A stretch of DNA of 5,288 nucleotides from Methanobacterium sp. UBA8 (GTDB lineage: Archaea; Methanobacteriota; Methanobacteria; Methanobacteriales; Methanobacteriaceae): contig DADN01000119.1 in the NCBI GenBank assembly GCA_002509665.1, positions 18,932 through 24,219 of the forward strand. Direction: 5' to 3'. Position numbers and translations under genes: made by a program. Under the pieces are notes generated by a model. That model was not told the DNA's origin. It saw only the letters and a program-made list of their open reading frames with translations, and searched no databases. Within the stretch, counting starts at the first letter, position 1. Every line of letters starts with the position of its first letter. Shown piece after piece: positions 1-5,288 of the stretch.

Positions 1-271
1 GGATGCAGAAAAAGAGTATATAGGGGTCGTATATAATTCAAACTTTGAAGATGCAAAGAAAGTCGGCGCTCAGTTTATTCACTGGATCCCTGCAGAATAT
101 AGCAGGGAAGTGGAAGTTGTAATGCCTGATGCAAGTGTCACAATTGGTCTTGCAGAACCTTCGTGCAAGGACCTGAAAGTTAATGATATTGTGCAGTTTG
201 AGCGGTTTGGATTTGCGAGGTTAGATGAAATAGTTGATGGTAAATTGAGATTTTACTTTGCGCACAAATAG
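1..271 (+). CDS. gltX: Glutamyl-tRNA synthetase, archaeal type, C-terminal 89 residues (5' truncated by window)
   Basis: This open frame enters from the left edge (first full codon at base 2) and ends at TAG 269-271. The 89 residues include VVMPDASVTIGLAEPS, then LKVNDIVQFERFGFARLDEI and a terminal LRFYFAHK, which I recognise as the end of archaeal, non-discriminating-type GluRS. In that family this is the last strand set of the GlnRS-like beta-barrel anticodon-binding domain. The enzyme is cytoplasmic and attaches glutamate to tRNA-Glu; in methanogens it usually also charges tRNA-Gln, for later conversion by an amidotransferase. The catalytic Rossmann domain, with its HIGH and KMSKS motifs, lies outside the window (family length about 550 residues), so activity cannot be judged here. 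dapL follows on the same strand after 188 bp; I recall the same gltX-dapL order in Methanothermobacter. No strong U-tract lies between them, so read-through is possible. The stop codon is followed at once by a decayed copy of this gene's own tail. Confidence 0.9.
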   Translation, partial: DAEKEYIGVVYNSNFEDAKKVGAQFIHWIPAEYSREVEVVMPDASVTIGLAEPSCKDLKVNDIVQFERFGFARLDEIVDGKLRFYFAHK

Positions 272-411
272 TTGTAATGACCCAAGGATTTGGATGAAAC
301 CTTCACAATATATGAGGCCAGAAAGTAAAAATTTTCATGGCTTAAATATTTTTGATGAATTTAACGGAAATTGCAGATGGTAAGTAAGATTTCTACTTTG
401 CACACAAATAG
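272..411 (+). pseudogene. Decayed tandem copy of the gltX 3' end
   Basis: The spacer after gltX is derived from gltX itself. Bases 361-411 align without gaps to 221-271 (37 of 51 identical) and end in the same FYFAHK-stop. They read LTEIADGK, stop, DFYFAHK, stop, against LDEIVDGKLRFYFAHK, stop. One lost T near 384 and one gained T near 391 would restore KLRFYFAHK, so the frame was broken by two nearby indels. Several differences are synonymous (ATA/ATT, AAA/AAG, TTT/TTC, GCG/GCA). Weaker matches continue upstream: AACCTTC at 298-304 against 156-162, CAGAAAGTA near 319 against CTGAAAGTT at 173, and GTTGTAATG at 271-279 against 116-124. The whole interval is therefore best read as a second copy of 116-270 laid directly behind the first, shortened by about 15 bases. 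It should be non-functional as protein, though transcripts from gltX would include it. The match over 361-411 is strong; the match over 272-360 is probable. Confidence 0.7.
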
Positions 412-447
412 AATAAATAAATTAATCAATATATAATTAGGACTTAA

Positions 448-452
448 GAGGT
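448..452 (+). promoter_or_regulatory. Ribosome binding site of dapL
   Basis: GAGGT lies 7 bases before the ATG at 460 and matches the archaeal 16S anti-Shine-Dalgarno. It supports ATG 460 as the start. No in-frame alternative further downstream has a comparable site. Confidence 0.7.
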
Positions 453-459
453 CATCAAA

Positions 460-1695
460 ATGGCAGTCAAAATTAATGAGAACTATCTATTACTTAAAAG
501 CAGTTATATATTTGCAGAAATTGCTCACCGTGTTGATAAATATCAAAAAGAACACCCTGACGCTGATGTGATCCGTATGGGTATTGGGGATGTCACAAGG
601 CCGTTACCAAAGGCTGTAGTAAAAGAATTTAAAAATGCAGTTGATGAAATGGGCCAGGCCGAAACATTTAGAGGTTACGGGCCAGAACAAGGATACGATT
701 TTCTAATTGAGGAAATCATTAAAAATGATTACTCTCCAAGGGGAATTCAGTTAGATAACGATGAAGTATTCATCAGCGACGGGGCAAAATGCGATACAGG
801 AAACATCCAGGAAATATTTGGTCTGGATAATGTAATAGCAGTAACAGACCCAGTTTACCCTGTTTATGTGGAAACTAACATCATGGCAGGACGTGGAGGT
901 CCTATGGGTGAAGATGGAAAATATCAGGGACTTATTTACCTTCCATGTACTGAAGAAAATGACCTTGTACCTGCACTCCCAGAAGAAGATGTGGATTTAA
1001 TCTATTTATGCTTCCCAAATAACCCAACAGGTACAGCTCTTACAAAAGAACAGTTAGCTAAATGGGTAAATTATGCCAGAGAAAATGGCGCAATAATTCT
1101 CTTCGACGCAGCTTATGAAGCATACATACGTGAAGACAACATCCCTCACAGTATCTATGAAATTGAAGGGGCAAAAGAAGTAGCAATTGAATTTAGGAGC
1201 TTCTCTAAAAACGCAGGGTTTACAGGTACCAGATGTGCTTACACTGTAGTACCTAAAGAACTCATGGGGTATGATGGGGAAGGAAATCCTCAAGCTTTAA
1301 ACCCGCTGTGGAACAGGAGGCAGACAACCAAATTCAACGGTGTCTCTTACCCTATACAGGTCGCTGCTAAAGCAGTTTATTCCCCTGAAGGACAGAAAGA
1401 AATCAAAGAATCAATTGATTACTACATGAAAAATGCAGAAATTATCAGGGAAAGCTTAACAAACATCGGGCTTAAAATTTACGGTGGAGTTAATTCTCCT
1501 TATATATGGGTTAAAACACCAAACGGCATGGATTCATGGGAATTCTTTGACACCCTGTTAGATAAAGCCCATGTTGTAGGTACACCTGGTGTAGGTTTTG
1601 GTCCAAGTGGTGAAGGTTACTTCAGGTTAACCGCATTTAACACACTTGAAAATACCAAAGATGCAATGAGCAGGATATCTAAATTATCCTTCTAA
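460..1695 (+). CDS. dapL: LL-diaminopimelate aminotransferase (DapL)
   Basis: This is a PLP-dependent class I/II (fold type I) aminotransferase of 411 residues, the normal DapL length. It converts tetrahydrodipicolinate plus glutamate directly to LL-diaminopimelate and 2-oxoglutarate, bypassing the acylation, transamination and deacylation steps, on the way to meso-diaminopimelate and lysine in the cytoplasm. Visible landmarks are the N-terminal substrate loop [10 protein letters not shown] (41-50), SDGAKCD (107-113), FPNNPTG with the cofactor-contacting Asn188 (185-191), FDAAYEAYI with Asp216 and Tyr219 for the pyridine ring, [12 protein letters not shown] with the Schiff-base Lys250, and YFRLTAF with Arg389 for the substrate carboxylate. 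The DVTRPLP loop and the [12 protein letters not shown] context favour DapL over aspartate or alanine aminotransferases. The start is backed by GAGGT 7 bases upstream. The gene is intact and follows gltX by 188 bp; a U-rich tract after the stop suggests transcription ends there. A weak 30-bp tandem similarity covers its last ten codons. Confidence 0.95.
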   Translation: MAVKINENYLLLKSSYIFAEIAHRVDKYQKEHPDADVIRMGIGDVTRPLPKAVVKEFKNAVDEMGQAETFRGYGPEQGYDFLIEEIIKNDYSPRGIQLDNDEVFISDGAKCDTGNIQEIFGLDNVIAVTDPVYPVYVETNIMAGRGGPMGEDGKYQGLIYLPCTEENDLVPALPEEDVDLIYLCFPNNPTGTALTKEQLAKWVNYARENGAIILFDAAYEAYIREDNIPHSIYEIEGAKEVAIEFRSFSKNAGFTGTRCAYTVVPKELMGYDGEGNPQALNPLWNRRQTTKFNGVSYPIQVAAKAVYSPEGQKEIKESIDYYMKNAEIIRESLTNIGLKIYGGVNSPYIWVKTPNGMDSWEFFDTLLDKAHVVGTPGVGFGPSGEGYFRLTAFNTLENTKDAMSRISKLSF

Positions 1696-1725
1696 TTGAC
1701 CAGAATACCTAAATCTTTTCTTATT
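1666..1725 (+). repeat. Possible 30-bp in-phase tandem repeat at the end of dapL
   Basis: The last ten codons of dapL (1666-1695, MSRISKLSF plus stop) resemble the next 30 bases (1696-1725), which in the same frame would read LTRIPKSFLI. Identity is 18 of 30, with 15 of 18 over positions 2 to 19 of the unit (for example AGG ATA TCT AAA against AGA ATA CCT AAA). The second half of the downstream unit runs into the T-rich terminator and no longer matches. The match is short enough that chance in AT-rich DNA cannot be excluded. Confidence 0.3.
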
Positions 1726-1766
1726 TTCTTAATTTTTAACTAAATACGACTTTTTTCCTTATTTTT
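1714..1766 (+). terminator. U-rich terminator region after dapL
   Basis: Beginning 19 bases after the dapL stop, several T-runs occur on the coding strand: TCTTTTCTTATTTTC, AATTTTT, a run of six T's at 1751-1756 and another ATTTTT. Archaeal RNA polymerase typically stops at such clustered U-tracts without needing a hairpin. No stable stem precedes them. Confidence 0.55.
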
Positions 1767-1848
1767 AAATATCAAAATAAATTATATTTCTTTTTAGCCC
1801 TAACTATCTAGAGATATTATTTATTAATAGTTTCAGATTACTATTTAA

Positions 1849-1870
1849 GCCGCCAGCGGCAGCCGGCGGC
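1849..1870. repeat. Isolated GC-rich near-palindrome (hairpin-forming)
   Basis: These 22 bases contain only two non-G/C bases, inside a spacer that is otherwise roughly 80% A+T. GCCGCC at the left pairs with GGCGGC at the right. After one A-C mismatch, GC (1856-1857) pairs with GC (1862-1863), leaving a four-base loop GGCA. A weaker inverted repeat, AATAGT (1826-1831) and ACTATT (1840-1845), lies just upstream. GTATAAAAG follows directly at 1871, a possible TATA box, but a start near 1898 would give the peptidase gene an unusually long (about 95-base), T-rich leader. The element could be a REP/MITE-like dispersed repeat, an operator or an RNA hairpin; the sequence does not decide. No U-tract follows immediately, so a bacterial-style terminator is unlikely. 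Confidence 0.6.
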
Positions 1871-1983
1871 GTATAAAAGATGCAATTTTTGATATGAGTT
1901 TATTAAAATTATTTTTTAATTTTATTTACCTAAATTTTATTAACATCAGAATTTAGATCATTAAATATTGATTTTAATTTATC

Positions 1984-1990
1984 AGGTGAT
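1984..1990 (+). promoter_or_regulatory. Ribosome binding site of the M20 peptidase gene
   Basis: AGGTGAT lies 3 bases before ATG 1994. The GTGAT core plus a three-base spacer is the same arrangement seen before the minus-strand gene at 3699, and before the lost start at 4023. It fixes ATG 1994 as the start. Confidence 0.75.
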
Positions 1991-1993
1991 TTA

Positions 1994-3352
1994 ATGCAAA
2001 AAGCGCTGGAATATGTGGATAAAAATCTTGACACATTTATTGAAGACCTTAAATCAATATGTTCAATTCATTCTATATCTGCGCAAGATGAAGGTATAGA
2101 TGAATGCGTAACAAGGATCAGGGAAATTCTTGAAGGATCAGGACTAAATGTTCAAATACTGGAGATGGAAGGGGCTAATCCATTAGTCTATGGGGAATAC
2201 AAACCTGAAAATTACGATAAAACAATTATTTTCTACAATCATTATGATGTACAGCCTGCAGATCCTCTTGAGTTGTGGACGAGCCCGCCTTTTGAGCCTG
2301 AGATACGGGACGGCAAAATATTTGCAAGGGGAGTTGCAGACAACAAGGGAAATATAATAGCTCGGGTCAAGGCTGTAGAATCCATTTTAAAAACAGCAGG
2401 TGATCTTCCAGTAGCTGTTAAATTTGTTTTTGAAGGTGAAGAAGAAGTTGGAGGTGTTTCACTTCCAAAGTATATGGACAAATATAAAGACCTCTTTGAA
2501 GCAGATATCGGTGTCTGGGAATCTGGCGATAGGCACGAAAACGGGAGACCATCTGTAAAGCTCGGTTACAAAGGGCTTGCATTTTTTGAATTTTTTGTTA
2601 GGAAAGCTGATAGGGACGTGCATTCTGGCAGGGCAGGTTTAGTACCTAATCCTGTCTGGAGATTAGTGGAGTTTTTAAGCAGTCTTAGAGATGAAAAAGG
2701 TAAAATCCTGATTGAAGGATTCTATGATAATATTAAAATAACTAAAGAAGATGAGGAGCTTTTAAAACAAATTCCTTTTGATGATAAGGAAACGAAGGAA
2801 GAATATGGACTAACTGAATTTGCAGGGAAATTTGAAGGGTTTGAGGCATTAAAGTCATTATATTTAAAACCAACATGTAATATCGATGGTATAAAATCAG
2901 GTTACATTGGAGAGGGAACCAAAACTATAGTTCCAAGTGAAGCCTTTGCTAAAGTAGACTTTAGACTTTTCCCAGGGCAGACACCTCAAAAACTCCTTGA
3001 AAATCTCCATAAACATATAGAAAAACATGGATTTAGCGATGTTGAGGTTAAGTATCATTATGGGTATGAATCCGCTAAAACAGCACCTTCTTCCTTTGCA
3101 GTGGATATAATCAGGGATGCAACTAGAAAAACATACGGCATGGAACCTTTAATTTATCCAATTTCTGTTGGAAGCAGCCCTATCTATAATTTCATAAATA
3201 AATTAGGTATCCCCACGGTTTCTACTGGTGCAGAATACTGGGGCTCTCTGGTGCATTCTCCAAATGAAAACATCAGGATAGAAGACTTCAGGCTTGCGGT
3301 TAAAAACATTGTAAATATAATTGCTGAATTATATAAACATCAGACTGCCTAA
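1994..3352 (+). CDS. M20 family metallopeptidase (dipeptidase / ArgE-DapE-CPG2-like)
   Basis: This is a 452-residue zinc-dependent exopeptidase of the M20 family, cytoplasmic, with no signal peptide or membrane segment. Visible landmarks are NHYDVQP with metal ligand His83 and Asp85 (82-88), ARGVADNKG with bridging Asp116 (111-119), and FEGEEEVGG with catalytic-base Glu150 and metal ligand Glu151 (146-154). A further acidic ligand is probably Glu176 or Asp179. DVHSG with His210 opens the lid/dimerisation domain, and LVHSPNE carries the last metal ligand, His421. The length and the HYDVQP / DPLELWTSPPFEP stretch are typical of the dipeptidase (CNDP/PepV-like) branch, so it probably cleaves dipeptides or N-acyl amino acids; the exact substrate cannot be read from sequence. 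It could be mislabelled succinyl-diaminopimelate desuccinylase, but the neighbouring dapL makes that step unnecessary. It lies 298 bp after dapL, probably as its own transcript, and converges on the next gene with a 23-bp gap. No U-tract on its strand follows the stop; the nearest is near 3540-3552, inside the opposing gene. Confidence 0.9.
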   Translation: MQKALEYVDKNLDTFIEDLKSICSIHSISAQDEGIDECVTRIREILEGSGLNVQILEMEGANPLVYGEYKPENYDKTIIFYNHYDVQPADPLELWTSPPFEPEIRDGKIFARGVADNKGNIIARVKAVESILKTAGDLPVAVKFVFEGEEEVGGVSLPKYMDKYKDLFEADIGVWESGDRHENGRPSVKLGYKGLAFFEFFVRKADRDVHSGRAGLVPNPVWRLVEFLSSLRDEKGKILIEGFYDNIKITKEDEELLKQIPFDDKETKEEYGLTEFAGKFEGFEALKSLYLKPTCNIDGIKSGYIGEGTKTIVPSEAFAKVDFRLFPGQTPQKLLENLHKHIEKHGFSDVEVKYHYGYESAKTAPSSFAVDIIRDATRKTYGMEPLIYPISVGSSPIYNFINKLGIPTVSTGAEYWGSLVHSPNENIRIEDFRLAVKNIVNIIAELYKHQTA

Positions 3353-3375
3353 AATAAGAAATTTAAAAAAAAGAT
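3353..3375 (-). terminator. U-rich terminator of the minus-strand small gene
   Basis: Read on the minus strand, the 23 bases after the stop contain a run of eight T's (complement of A's at 3365-3372), followed by AAATTTCTTATTTT. This fits an archaeal U-tract terminator for the gene at 3376-3699. The same bases are A-rich on the plus strand and should not stop the convergent peptidase transcript. Confidence 0.5.
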
Positions 3376-3699
3376 TTAGTAAGGTTTTATATTGTTATAG
3401 TAATCTTCAAAACGGGACCTGTAATTTTTAAGGCCGCGCAAAATCTGTTCATCGTTTTTACCAACCAAACGTCTTAAAGGACAGTGAACAGACACAATAA
3501 TTTCGGCGACATCTTTTATATATCTAACCTCAATCTCCACTTTTTCTTTTTTACTGAACTCATGTCTATTCAGTGTCTCTTCAACGTCTTTACATATGCT
3601 TTTAGGTAATTCATCATCTGAAAATACTATGGCGCAGTCGCGCGCAGTCTGGATACTTTCAGCTGTATTGTATTCTTTTATACCTTCAAACCTGAGCAT
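3376..3699 (-). CDS. Hypothetical protein, 107 residues
   Basis: I do not recognise this protein. It is charged and soluble-looking, with no signal peptide or transmembrane segment. Residues 1-75 look like an alternating strand/helix fold, with a KKEKVEIEVRYIKDVAEIIV stretch (50-69) that is probably two beta strands. Then come a conserved-looking VHCPLRRLVG (71-80) and a helical, aromatic tail (KNYRSRFEDYYNNIKPY). Cysteines are at 22, 37 and 73, with no paired metal motif. The reading frame is supported by gene-like composition, a start preceded by AGTGAT three bases upstream, a TATA-like box at the right distance, and a U-rich tract after the stop. It is transcribed toward the M20 gene, and a plus-strand transcript reading past 3352 would be antisense to it. 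Its first 15 or so codons and its promoter region exist a second time, decayed, just upstream. That decay pattern, with only this copy keeping its frame, also argues that the gene is real. Confidence 0.75.
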   Translation of the reverse strand: MLRFEGIKEYNTAESIQTARDCAIVFSDDELPKSICKDVEETLNRHEFSKKEKVEIEVRYIKDVAEIIVSVHCPLRRLVGKNDEQILRGLKNYRSRFEDYYNNIKPY

Positions 3700-3702
3700 G
3701 AT

Positions 3703-3741
3703 ATCACTAGTAATATTTTATTTTTGAGTGTGATATATTTT
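3703..3741 (-). promoter_or_regulatory. Promoter and ribosome binding site of the 107-residue protein gene
   Basis: On the minus strand AAAATATATCA (complement of 3731-3741) is a TATA-like box centred near 3736. It predicts a start near 3710 and a leader of about 11 bases. AGTGAT (complement of 3703-3708) lies three bases before the ATG, the same spacing as for the peptidase gene. The box is altered in the upstream duplicate, which reads AAATATCA preceded by AGC. Confidence 0.5.
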
Positions 3742-3782
3742 ACTGAGATATTATTAAATAACTTGATTAATTGATTTAAGGG

Positions 3783-3911
3783 GTGCATTTTATTTAATTA
3801 GTTGTAATGAGCATTTATATTTGAATCTGAGCATGATAGTAAGTAATAATTTATTTTTAAGTGTGATATTTGCTGAACATTATAAAAAGATTTAATTAAT
3901 TGATTTAAAGA
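3783..3911 (-). pseudogene. Decayed tandem copy of the promoter and 5' end of the 107-residue protein gene
   Basis: This block repeats roughly 3650-3782. The start region CTGAGCATGAT is at 3693-3703 and again at 3828-3838. Downstream on the plus strand, TTATTTTTGAGTGTGATAT (3717-3735) recurs as TTATTTTTAAGTGTGATAT, and ATTAATTGATTTAAGG (3767-3782) recurs as ATTAATTGATTTAAAG (3896-3911). On the minus strand the copy starts ATG CTC AGA TTC (MLRF, like the intact gene, with two synonymous changes), then diverges and stops after 14 codons (ATG 3834-3832, stop 3792-3790). Part of the next coding stretch is still visible: TTTATA and GTTGTAATG match TTTATA and GCTGTATTG in the gene. The copy lies directly behind the first unit, so it is a tandem duplication. 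It may still carry regulatory sequence, since the blocks around GTGTGATAT and TTGATTTAA are better kept than the coding part. Confidence 0.65.
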
Positions 3912-3985
3912 TCGGTACAGTTGTTCAACTACTTGTAAATGGCACACTATTTAGTCAGGATATGTATGAAAATTTGCAGTTAATC

Positions 3986-3992
3986 TTTATAT
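3986..3992 (+). promoter_or_regulatory. TATA-like box before the dead small gene
   Basis: TTTATAT is a good archaeal TATA box. Its centre is 34 bases before the ATA at 4023, close to the 37-base spacing for the minus-strand gene. A transcript would begin near 4013-4016, just at the GGTGAT motif. Confidence 0.35.
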
Positions 3993-4013
3993 GATAAATG
4001 ACAAATTAACTAC

Positions 4014-4182
4014 GGTGATTTTATAACTCAAAAAAAGTATATTTTAATATTTTTAAGTTATTAAATGACAAAAGAAATAGTTTATAGTGCATTTTTAGGT
4101 AAATTCTTGTAAAAAAGATGGATTAACAAAATTAGAATTAACCCAATGGAGAAATTATAAAAAATTAATTAAACAATGTTAA
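4014..4182 (+). pseudogene. Possible dead small gene (lost start codon, in-frame stop, frameshift)
   Basis: GGTGAT (4014-4019) is followed after three bases by ATA (4023-4025), exactly where the peptidase gene has ATG. Reading on gives TQKKYILIFLSY, a stop at 4062, an immediate ATG with MTKEIVYSAFLGKFL, and a stop at 4110. A +1 shift in the A-run 4111-4116 then gives KKDGLTKLELTQWRNYKKLIKQC and a stop at 4180-4182. Together these would make a protein of roughly 50 to 55 residues with a hydrophobic start and a basic, helical end. I do not recognise the family. The evidence is the intact signal with a one-base-off start codon and the protein-like composition of the pieces; AT-rich DNA can produce such pieces by chance. 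The internal ATG at 4065 has no ribosome binding site of its own, so a functional 15-residue peptide is unlikely. Confidence 0.28.
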
Positions 4183-4282
4183 GTGCATATTCTAAAAAAT
4201 AGAAGATAATTTACAAAATAAACTTAATTTTGAATATTTTCATGATTTTTAAATAAATCAATTAAAACGTTTCAAACTCTTA

Positions 4283-4300
4283 GGGGAAAGGTTTTTATCA
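4283..4300 (+). promoter_or_regulatory. Promoter of purA (BRE/TATA)
   Basis: GGGGAAAG followed by GTTTTTATCA matches the purine-rich BRE plus T/A-rich TATA layout of Methanobacteriales promoters. The box is centred near 4295, so a start near 4320 is expected. That gives a leader of about 28 bases, which leaves room for the GGAG ribosome binding site. Confidence 0.55.
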
Positions 4301-4334
4301 AGGTCTTCCCATAGTATAAGAGGCGAATAATTAT

Positions 4335-4338
4335 GGAG
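4335..4338 (+). promoter_or_regulatory. Ribosome binding site of purA
   Basis: GGAG lies 9 bases before the ATG at 4348. It overlaps a start-stop mini-frame, ATG GAG AAT TAA (4333-4344). ATG 4348 is the proper start because it opens directly into the [15 protein letters not shown] motif, and the upstream ATG stops after three codons. Confidence 0.6.
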
Positions 4339-4347
4339 AATTAAAAT

Positions 4348-5288
4348 ATGACATGTAGTATATTAGTTGGTGGCGCCTGGGGAGATGAAGGTAAAGGTAA
4401 ATGTATCACTTATCTTTGTGACAATGATAAACCAGACATTATAGCAAGAGCAGGTGTGGGTCCAAATGCAGGCCACTCTGTTGAAATTCACGGCGAAAAA
4501 TATGGATTAAGATTAACTCCTTCTGGATTTGTACATACTGGTGCAAGAATGCTCATTGGGGCAGGAGTACTGGTTGATCCTAACGTTTTCATGCATGAAA
4601 TGGAATATTTAAATAAATATAATGTCAGGGACAGGACTTTTGTTGATTATAGATGTGCAATTATCGAAAATAAACATAAAGAACAGGATCAGGCTTCTGA
4701 TTATCTTAAAAATAAAATAGGAAGTACTGGAACTGGATGCGGACCTGCAAACTCAGACAGAGTCATGAGAACTATAAAACTTGCAGAACAATATGAAGAA
4801 CTTGAAGATTACTTAACAAATGTTCCTCAAGAAGTAAACGACGCATTAGACGATGATAAAGAGGTTTTCATTGAAGGATCTCAGGGATTCGGCCTCTCTC
4901 TTTACTACGGTACATATCCATACGTAACAAGCAAAGACACAACAGCAAGCACATTTGCAGCTGATGTAGGTGTGGGACCAACCAGAATTGATGAAGTAAT
5001 ATCTGTTTTTAAATCTTATATAACAAGAGTTGGTGAAGGACCTTTTGCAACTGAAATAACACAGGAAAAAGCTGAAGAAATGGGTATCGAAGAATACGGA
5101 ACTGTAACTGGCCGTAGAAGAAGGGTAGGATTATTTGACATGGAACTTGCAAGGGAATCATGCATGATAAACGGTGCAACTCAAATCGCATTAACCTGTG
5201 TAGATAAACTTTTCCCAAACTGTGGAAATCTAACTGACTATTCTAAACTTCCAGGAGAAGTTAAAAAGTTTATAGAAGAAATCGAAGG
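4348..5288 (+). CDS. purA: Adenylosuccinate synthetase, archaeal short type (3' truncated by window)
   Basis: The frame is open from ATG 4348 to the right edge: 313 full codons. Archaeal PurA is about 340 residues, so some 25 to 30 are missing. The enzyme joins IMP and aspartate using GTP to form adenylosuccinate, the first committed step to AMP, in the cytoplasm. Visible landmarks are the N-terminal P-loop [11 protein letters not shown] with catalytic Asp13 (8-18), GPNAGHS with catalytic His43 (38-44), and the IMP-binding [14 protein letters not shown] (125-138). After these come [20 protein letters not shown] (176-195), DTTAS (197-201), VGEGPFATE (228-236) and [11 protein letters not shown] (254-264), whose Arg cluster contacts aspartate and the nucleotide. 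LTCVDKLF (282-289) carries the Asp286 expected to recognise guanine. The protein lacks some of the insertions of the roughly 430-residue bacterial enzyme, as archaeal versions do. It has its own promoter and no close upstream partner. All key residues in the visible part are present. Confidence 0.96.
   Translation, partial: MTCSILVGGAWGDEGKGKCITYLCDNDKPDIIARAGVGPNAGHSVEIHGEKYGLRLTPSGFVHTGARMLIGAGVLVDPNVFMHEMEYLNKYNVRDRTFVDYRCAIIENKHKEQDQASDYLKNKIGSTGTGCGPANSDRVMRTIKLAEQYEELEDYLTNVPQEVNDALDDDKEVFIEGSQGFGLSLYYGTYPYVTSKDTTASTFAADVGVGPTRIDEVISVFKSYITRVGEGPFATEITQEKAEEMGIEEYGTVTGRRRRVGLFDMELARESCMINGATQIALTCVDKLFPNCGNLTDYSKLPGEVKKFIEEIE

Larger units (their letters stand above)
3912..4282. other. 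AT-rich gene-free stretch
   Basis: No intact gene, tRNA or rRNA, CRISPR or long inverted repeat is visible on either strand of this part of the 648-bp gap between the minus-strand gene and purA. It contains a possible small dead gene (4014-4182) with its own TATA-like box. The remainder, 4183-4282, is simple AT-rich DNA in which I see nothing specific. Confidence 0.6.

Noticed and set aside
294..383. 29-codon plus-strand frame starting MKPSQYMRPESK
   Set aside because: It has no ribosome binding site and lies inside the decayed gltX-tail copy, in a different frame from the recognisable remnant.
429..438. ATATATAAT as the dapL TATA box
   Set aside because: It would place the transcript start at about the ATG itself, upstream of which the good GAGGT site would be lost. 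dapL may instead be read from upstream.
1054..1293. 79-codon minus-strand open frame inside dapL
   Set aside because: It lies wholly antisense to a clearly conserved aminotransferase that includes the PLP lysine. It has no ribosome binding site and its translation is not protein-like.
2242..2481. 79-codon minus-strand open frame inside the M20 peptidase gene
   Set aside because: It is antisense to the conserved metal-binding motifs and is a codon-bias shadow of the real gene.
1994..3352. Succinyl-diaminopimelate desuccinylase (dapE) assignment
   Set aside because: The length and motif context fit the dipeptidase branch of M20 better, and the adjacent dapL makes a desuccinylase step unnecessary.
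3797..3810. TAGTTGTAATGA shared with the gltX stop region (269-280)
   Set aside because: The match is short and between unrelated neighbourhoods. Each copy is better explained by its own local duplication, and a match of this size is expected by chance in AT-rich DNA.
3912..4000. Possible third copy of the 130-bp unit
   Set aside because: TTGTAAATGGCAC loosely resembles TTGTAATGAGCAT, but the following blocks (CTGAGCATGAT, GTGTGATAT) are not recognisable in order.
5009..5218. 69-codon minus-strand open frame near the right edge
   Set aside because: It is antisense to purA, over the TGRRRR and LTCVDKL motifs. Its Leu/Phe/Gln-rich translation is typical of a shadow frame.

Overview
The window looks like chromosomal DNA from a mesophilic methanogen of the Methanobacteriaceae, probably Methanobacterium or a close relative. 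The evidence is an archaeal-type GltX tail, a DapL-type LL-diaminopimelate aminotransferase, a short archaeal-type PurA, GGTGAT-like ribosome binding sites, TTTATAT-like TATA boxes, U-rich terminators, and very AT-rich spacers around more balanced coding DNA. The genus is inferred from remembered protein families, not from a search.

Layout, left to right. The 3' end of gltX (glutamyl-tRNA synthetase) runs off the left edge. Next is dapL (460-1695, +), then a spacer with a U-rich terminator and an isolated GC-rich near-palindrome. An M20 family metallopeptidase follows (1994-3352, +). It converges on a small gene of unknown function (3376-3699, -) with only 23 bp between the stop codons. A 648-bp AT-rich stretch without an intact gene (3700-4347) holds the promoter of the small gene, a decayed duplicate of its 5' end, and the apparent remains of another small gene. 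The window ends inside purA (adenylosuccinate synthetase, 4348 to the right edge, +), which has a clear promoter.

The intact genes are housekeeping or biosynthetic: tRNA charging with glutamate, meso-diaminopimelate/lysine synthesis through the one-step aminotransferase route, peptide hydrolysis and AMP synthesis. They do not form one pathway and are probably separate transcription units, although gltX and dapL may be cotranscribed.

I see no defence system, CRISPR array, transposase, tRNA or rRNA. What stands out is in the spacers. Two gene ends (3' of gltX, 5' of the minus-strand gene) are followed directly by a decayed tandem copy of themselves about 130-155 bp long, and a shorter, weaker case may lie at the 3' end of dapL. 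A further small gene seems to have lost its start codon and frame while keeping its promoter and ribosome binding site. A GC-rich hairpin sits alone in the dapL-peptidase spacer.
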